The translations under genes and the position numbers were made by a program. From Ascochyta rabiei (taxonomy: Eukaryota > Ascomycota > Dothideomycetes > Pleosporales > Didymellaceae): DNA of 64,000 bases. The notes beneath the pieces were generated by a model. It saw only the letters and a list, made by a program, of their open reading frames with translations. It had not been told where the DNA came from and did no database searches. This document shows, in pieces, positions 58,701 through 64,000 of the stretch (the stretch's first letter is position 1; every line of letters begins with the position of its first letter). The DNA is taken from assembly GCF_004011695.2 (NCBI RefSeq), contig NC_082419.1, positions 682,001 to 746,000 on the forward strand. The letters are read 5' to 3'.

Positions 58701-58721
58701 TCTCAGGTAGAGAAACTGGTC

Positions 58722-59258
58722 ATGAAGTTTGGTGCAATGAAACCGTCAACCACCATAATCACGCAGCTCAAAGCGGATCGCTTGAAGCTGGAGAACGTGA
58801 ATGGCCAGTTTGGTAAATTCAACGGGCCCACCACACGGACGCGATGCGATGTATGCACTTTGCTTCCCTTCGACGCCTTCAACAACGGGGTATTCCAGTC
58901 GGGATGCAGAAGAGTCGGAACTTCGAATGTCTGTCAGGTCTGTCACGCCTTGGGCCGCCCTTGCTGTACATGGACGTTGCATAGCGGCATCAGGGATCCT
59001 ACTACTTTCAAGAGTGCCGGAAACGTAGGCACAGATTCGAAACATATCCAAGGCGTGACTGCTGAAGATATCGCTTACCATGACATCGTGTTCTCTGCTT
59101 TGTGTCTTCAGCCCCTTCCGACCACTGTGGGAGAGGTTCAGCCCTTCAGGAACCGACTTATCGAGCTGGATTCGTCAGTGAAGAACGAGGAGGATCCAAG
59201 TGATGTACCAATTTCCACGGAAGAAGCTGCAGATGAAGACGAAGAGGGGGAACACTAG
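58722..59258 (+). CDS. Cysteine-rich acidic-tail module, in frame with GIY-YIG gene
   Basis: 178 codons from MKFGAMKPSTTIIT. It lies only 21 bp after the TAG that ends the GIY-YIG frame and in the same reading frame. A cysteine-rich stretch, CDVCTLLPFDAFNN then GCRRVGTSNVCQVCHALGRPCC, gives a C-x2-C...C...C-x2-C-x6-C-C pattern that could bind zinc. It ends with a strongly acidic tail (EEAADEDEEGEH). A 21-bp gap is too small for an independent fungal promoter, so it is probably the C-terminal part of the same gene. That would need an intron ending in the TAG at 58698-58700 (donors GTCTATG, GTTCTTC or GTCTATTA just upstream keep phase), readthrough, or a nonsense mutation. Confidence 0.5.
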   Translation: MKFGAMKPSTTIITQLKADRLKLENVNGQFGKFNGPTTRTRCDVCTLLPFDAFNNGVFQSGCRRVGTSNVCQVCHALGRPCCTWTLHSGIRDPTTFKSAGNVGTDSKHIQGVTAEDIAYHDIVFSALCLQPLPTTVGEVQPFRNRLIELDSSVKNEEDPSDVPISTEEAADEDEEGEH

Positions 59259-59469
59259 GTGTTCGAAGCCCACACTGCTAATGCGGGCTCTCTTGGTGAG
59301 TTTTTATTTGTGAGCCAGACTAAACGCTCGCTGTTCTCGATATCGTAACTTCTGTGTTAACGTCACTGCAGGCATTCACAATAACAAGACAGCAGCAGTT
59401 TTGAACGAGACTCAATCGGTTTCGGGTTCATTCGAGCCAATTACTCCGCTTACTGCTGGTGACAGCTAG
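59259..59469 (+). other. Coding-like continuation after a second in-frame TAG
   Basis: After the TAG at 59256-59258 the same frame continues as VFEAHTANAGSL. A consensus intron (59296-59371, GTGAGT...CTGCAG) follows, and then GIHNNKTAAVLNETQ up to a stop at 59469. A good intron in phase downstream of a stop suggests that the transcript once, or still, encodes these residues. Confidence 0.4.
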
Positions 59470-61800
59470 ATAGGTATAATTTTGCCCCCAGTTACTGCTT
59501 TTCTATGATTATACCCCGGCTGTCATGTACTGCTCTCTGGGCATACTCGAAATCATGTGGATACGCTGCGGCGACCACGGACAGATGCGACGGTGATCTT
59601 GACTTGTGTTTTCCAATATGTTTACGGTTTTTTTGGGGGAAAGGAAGGGGTGAGATCATCCTCAGCCGCAGTACCTGGAACAACAAGTACATATGCCTTA
59701 TTCTGAAAACGGATCACTTTTTGTACCGACGTTCTTCCTTTAACAATTGACATTGGGTGATCTCATCATCTCATTAACATACTATTCTGACTCTAAACAG
59801 ACACTCCTCCGCATGGCAAAGGTCATTCATCATAGCCTTCGCCAGCTTCAGAATCTTCCAACGACTCTCGACGTCTTCAAAAGAGTCGCGGTGGACGAAG
59901 TGTCTGACAATCTTCCATCCCGCCACACAGTAATCAATTTGGAGAGCTGTGAAGTCCTTGTCCTTGCCCTCCTCAGATTCTTGGACTTGTGCTTCTGTTG
60001 GGACATCGCATCTTGTTCGAAAGACAGTATATTGCACGCGCTATCCGGAGAGAAACGACTTCGATGTTCGTTTCTATCCCTTTTGTAGACTTGATTTAAC
60101 GAAGTTTTGGTTGGCCGGCTGTAACCTGACAAAGAAATAAAGCCGGCCAACCTGTTCGATCCGATATAACATATTCAAAGACAGTGTGCGAGCGTTAGAA
60201 GCATGGACAGGTGAAGATGCACTCTCAGATCACGGTAATTGTATCCATCACAGCGGGTATGATGGCGAATACATGAAACAAGAGACGGTGGGAGACGATG
60301 GAAAATAATTCCGTGGCAATGGGAGCTTCGAGAGCTCCGCAACGAGAAGAGCAACCCAGGAATTTACGACACTACAAACGTCAACGAGATTCATCACGGG
60401 TATCTTCAACAGGCTCCGTATTTGGCTGCCAAGTATGGCATTGAATCGAACATGTGACCCGGTGTTCAGAGACGAGAGCACGATGTGCCTGCCACCGAGA
60501 GCTTTTCGCAGTCCACCGTATCGTTGTGTTCTAAGCGCGGCAAGTTTACGACACACAGGCATGTTCTTGGATCTTGGTTATGCAGGCCTGTCGAACCAAA
60601 ACAATCATAACAGCCGAAATATGCGAATGCAAGCTCAAGTGCCCTCAACACAGATGGCTACCTCCTTGGGAGCTATAGCTATAGTGGCCATGGTTGATGT
60701 CTTTCGGGCGAGCAACCACTTGTCATACCAGGACCAAGGTTACATGCGGGACAGTACACACGAATAGCAGCAAGATTTTGGAACCTCGTGATAGAACTCT
60801 TTGCAAATGTCAAATACCATCGCATGAGTCGACCAGAGGTCTCATGCTGTCTGCTGTATATTCAAGTGCAACCCAGGATACGTCAGTCCAAAGTATGGCT
60901 CAGCAAAGGCGATCTGCCAGTCAATCGTAGAACGTACCTATTCCAACGTTGCAAGCGCAAGTGCCCCATATTATCAGAAGACGGAATCCAATAAAACACC
61001 TCGACGGAACAGTTTCGTTCTTGACTTCCCTGGGCGCTCTCGTTTTGATGAGCGAGGATATGAACCACGCGACTAGAAAGATCCAAAGACCCTCTCTGTC
61101 CCAAAGTTAGTAAAGGAAGTTGATGGCACCAGAGGCATGTTTGAAACTTTAGAGGAAGGGATTGCTCTATGTCGAGGTTTCTTGCACAAGCTGACATCTG
61201 ACCAGAGAATTGTAGTTCCATGCCCTTCACCTCAACGAAGAATGTTCGCTTGTAATTCAGGTATTGCACCAGCTGTTTTGGTATATGAGTCTCGAACCAT
61301 CACTGGTGTCTCTAATCTTTTGCCTCGTCTGCGAGTGTTCTGCTACAACTGCGTCGTCCCTTCCTCTTACAGCCACCCACCCAGCCGGTTAGCCTCCCGT
61401 ACCGTACCTTCTGCCGATCTTGGGATCTTAATCCATATCTAAAAAAAAAAAAAGTGGTTCTAGATTGAGGCAGATTCATTCGGTACGAGATGATACTTGC
61501 CAAGATCGCTGTTGGCCTTAGAAATAAAGCGCCGTTCACGATGGTGCTGATGATGGCCCAGCTTTCTCCAAATGGAGGTCCTGGACGCTGGGCCACTGCA
61601 TCACAGGCTTTATGCATAGACTCCATAGATCAGATCTTCGAGGAAACAGATGGATGTGTTATTTTGAATGTGTCTGAACCCTGCACCAGTAATTCCCTTC
61701 GGTGTTTACCATCGTGCCTCCCTCAATCGTGCCTTCCATCTGAACTAGCGCAACACGTGGGAAGGAAGCTCCATATCTCAACGCTTTAATCACTCACTTC
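59470..61800. other. Gene-poor stretch
   Basis: 2.3 kb with short conflicting frames on both strands. A minus-strand frame near 60037-59774 (including VAGWKIVRHFVHRDSFEDVE) is mildly coding-like but unrecognised. A run of 13 adenines lies at 61442-61454. It may contain decayed gene or element remnants; none could be identified. Confidence 0.4.
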
Positions 61801-63058
61801 ATGTTGTCAGAATCGACATAAAGTAAGCGATTTTGCAATAAATAATGCACACAAAGCTCGTAACTGACTAACTATCTCGTAGTTCAAACTTTTCTGCGAC
61901 CACGACGCCAGGCGTCGACCTGACGGCCTGGGCCGAAACGTCGGGCATGACGCCCGATGGTGACGATCCGTTCTTTGGTAAACTAGCAATTCTCTATATT
62001 CCTATTCACACGAATCGTTCGATGTTATCCTGTTTGCTGAGTACTTGCGCTCGTATTTACTTACATATGTACGTACTTACATACGCACTCAAACACGCAC
62101 CCACTCACACACGCACTCACTAACATACGCACTCACTCACACACGCACTCATTAACATACGCACTCACTCACATAAGCACTCGCACACGCACGCACACAC
62201 TAGCACTTCACCAATGAAACGAGTACCGGATGGCTGAAGATCCGAGAACTCCATTCAACTTTCCATGATCAGCCTTAACACATTACCTGTACGAGGTTGC
62301 TAACAAGTGTTGCGTATATAGAAGGGCAAGATGACTACTGTACGTATCATATTATTGTTGTACCCATCACTAGACGATTTATACTGACGTGCATCTAGTT
62401 CCCGCGCCCATTGAGGAAGAAGAGGAGGCCGAGGCTGAACCTGAGCCTCTGCCGAAAGAGATCCGTAAGTACCTAGATTATCACTGGTCTTCCCATACAT
62501 GTCTCAACACTCGTGCGCTTTCAGTTTTTCAATGGAGTTCAAGAAATTTGCGAGTCTGTGTTCTACCATCCTTGTCGTTGTGGTGTCATAGTTGATGGAC
62601 TGTCTCGATAATAGCACGACCTTTCGAGGCCCTTTACCTTTCATCTGGATGCATACTCTCAGCGTATAGGGAATACAGCCCTGCCATCTTCGTTTTGCCA
62701 GTTCTATCAGGTAATGATAACGCAAGTATCTCACTGACCAAATATAGAGACAATCGAGTCTGAGGACGAAGCTGCGGTCCCGGCGCGAAAGCGCAAACAA
62801 AAGTCGGCGCCGTTGGCTGAAAATGCCAACGGCAAGAACAAGAAGCCCAAGGGCAACGAGAAGAAGAGCAAGAAGAAGAAGAAGAAGAAGAAGAAGAGCA
62901 AGAAGAAGGAGGGGGATGATGATCACAATGACGATGACGATGACGATGACGATATAGAGATGGAGAAAGGGGTGGGAGAGGAGAAGGAGAACGTCGTGCC
63001 GCCAACACGACCCAGGCGGAACAGAAAGCCTGAGAACTATAAGGAGGTACTAGCTTAA
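61801..63058 (+). CDS. Acidic/Lys-rich nuclear-type protein of unknown function
   Basis: Exons 61883-61977, 62322-62339 (18 nt), 62399-62464 and 62748-63058 join in phase to encode SNFSATTTPGVDLTAWAETS, DDPFFEGQDDYFPAPIEEEE, then KEIQTIESEDEAAVPARKRK, a long Lys run, an Asp run, and the end TRPRRNRKPENYKEVLA. A possible start is ATGTT at 61801-61805 spliced to 61883, giving MFSNF; this first join is weak (donor GTCAGA). The composition, with acidic N-terminus, RKRK signal and poly-Lys/poly-Asp tracts, suggests a nuclear chromatin- or nucleolus-associated protein. The 344-nt second intron holds a minisatellite. No known domain. Confidence 0.55.
62066..62206. repeat. Degenerate CACGCACTCA-type minisatellite
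   Basis: About 140 bp built from variants of ACATACGCACTCACTCAC and ACACGCACTCAC, with a roughly 28-32 bp higher-order period. It is strand-biased: the plus strand is almost free of G except in CGC. It falls inside the predicted long intron of the Lys/Asp-rich gene. Confidence 0.9.
62858..62911 (+). repeat. (AAG)n coding microsatellite
   Basis: An AAG/AGC-interrupted trinucleotide tract that encodes the poly-lysine run of the Lys/Asp-rich protein. A second tract, GATGAC repeats at about 62916-62952, encodes the poly-aspartate run. Both are prone to length change. Confidence 0.9.
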
Positions 63059-63208
63059 GTTGTTTCCGAACCAGAATTTGTTGTTGTCTACATTATAATG
63101 CACCTAACATTCTACTACTTCCTATGCTGTACGCTTCTAGCTTTTGTCCACTGTACATAACCCACGTATCACCAGCGTTCTCTCTCCTTCCCCGTCCATC
63201 TTGTGTAT

Positions 63209-64000
63209 TTACAACTCGTCCCTGACGGTCTCTCCGCTCAAGTCCGGCATGGCCATGATCTTGACAACCAAGCTCGTCCAGCCAGTGAAATGCTGGGTCC
63301 TCTGTCCCTTGCCCGTCTCCGGGTTGTACTGCTCCCAGGCAAAGCCTGTCTCCTTCCAGCTCTCGTAAACGGTGTTGACGAGGTTCTTGCGGAGGTCTGT
63401 GTATAGCTGCTTTGCGCGCTTCTGGTGCGGTCCCTTTGCCTGTGCAACATTCTGCGAGTGTTAAAAATGATGAGTCAGTGAGAGGATGGCAAGACTTACC
63501 AAAAGGCGCTGCACAGCTAAGTAGTTCATGTTCATCCAGATCGGGCCACGCCAGTAGTCCTCGCCAGTGTGATACAGCTCGTCGCTCTTGCTCAGACTCC
63601 TGAGACCATACTCAGACCACAGGTGGTCCTCGTCGCCAATCAAGTCCAGAATGGCGCCAAGGTGCTTGCTGTCCTTGTCGACAAGACCAGTCAAGAAGGG
63701 GAAGAGAGAGACGTAGCCCTTGTGGCATACATGTGCGTTCTCCTCGTAATCGTCGATAGTAGCATCGCAGTAGGCCTTCTCCTTGCTGGACCAGTGTAGG
63801 TCGTCAATATTGCGAACGATAGCCTCGTCGTACTTTGCGAACTCAGCCGCATCATCCTCTTCGTCGAGATAAATCGCAACACGCTTGATAGCGCGCGTCA
63901 TCATACCCATCCAGCTGATGAGATCGACGTGCAGCTCACCAGGGTGCGGTGGCTGAGCGCGAGGGTAGTCGTCAAGACCAGAGGTCAGGATATGCTGCGG
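63209..64000 (-). CDS. GH63 mannosyl-oligosaccharide glucosidase (glucosidase I), partial
   Basis: The 3' part of an ER-lumenal processing alpha-glucosidase that removes the terminal alpha-1,2-glucose from N-glycans. Exons are 64000 (edge) to 63500 and 63451-63209, with a 48-nt intron in phase. Visible family features: GLDDYPRAQPPHPGELHVDL at the edge, ISWMGMMTRAIKRVA, FPFLTGLV, WSEYGLRSLSKSD, then YWRGPIWMNMNYLAVQRLL, and in the last exon NTVYESWKETGFAWEQYNP then GWTSLVVKIM. The DDYPR and YWRGPIW blocks form part of the (alpha/alpha)6 active-site barrel. It ends VRDEL, close to but not a standard HDEL-type signal; the family is usually anchored by an N-terminal helix, which lies beyond the window. 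Confidence 0.92.

Noticed and set aside
1..64000. tRNA, rRNA, CRISPR array or intact transposon
   Set aside because: No T-loop/acceptor pairing, no spaced direct repeats of CRISPR type, and no transposase, reverse transcriptase or terminal inverted repeats were found by reading. A dedicated tRNA or repeat search was not possible here.

Overview
The window is nuclear DNA of a filamentous ascomycete (Pezizomycotina). The evidence is the short introns (mostly 47-90 nt) with GT...AG ends and CTRAY-like branch sites, several Zn2Cys6 transcription factors, a UstYa-family (DUF3328) protein, a HET-like protein, a Hook endosome-dynein adaptor and a GH63 glucosidase. A Dothideomycete is my best guess from the look of the fast-evolving proteins; that placement is inference. 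Exon joins were worked out by hand from splice sites, reading phase and family expectation.

Left part (1-23 kb): two divergent NirA-type Zn2Cys6 regulators share a promoter (1-4.6 kb). After a gene-poor stretch come a Gln/Pro-rich glycine-zipper protein, a DUF2985 membrane protein, a secreted GPI-anchor-like Ser/Thr-rich protein, and SEN15 (tRNA splicing). Next is a divergent pair: a UstYa-type oxidase/cyclase candidate and a small secreted Tyr-rich repeat protein with a Kex2-type KKR site. This pair looks like a minimal ribosomal-peptide (RiPP) locus. It is followed by a large intronless Zn2Cys6 regulator and a Yag7-like RGG protein.

Middle (23-51.7 kb): a KDM4-type JmjN/JmjC/ePHD histone demethylase, an FAD-linked BBE-type oxidase, a RING-like protein, a long multi-exon HET-like membrane protein, a CorA-like metal transporter, a small gene split by an in-frame TAG, a Hook protein, a secreted I9-type proteinase inhibitor, a UPC2-like Zn2Cys6 factor, a Gre2-like reductase with a splice-phase problem, and a Puf4-like Pumilio protein with a 21-nt microexon.

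Right part (51.7-64 kb): a gene-poor 2.4 kb stretch, a lone 3' fragment of an M28 aminopeptidase, an unrecognised multi-exon gene, and a divergent locus encoding a GIY-YIG nuclease-fold protein joined in one frame to a cysteine-rich acidic module. Then come a repeat-bearing stretch, a Lys/Asp-rich nuclear-type protein, and the 3' half of the ER glucosidase I gene (GH63), which runs off the right edge.

Most genes are unrelated housekeeping or regulatory genes. The two places where neighbours plausibly work together are the UstYa/Tyr-repeat pair (12.1-14.6 kb) and the GIY-YIG/Cys-rich locus (56.9-59.5 kb).
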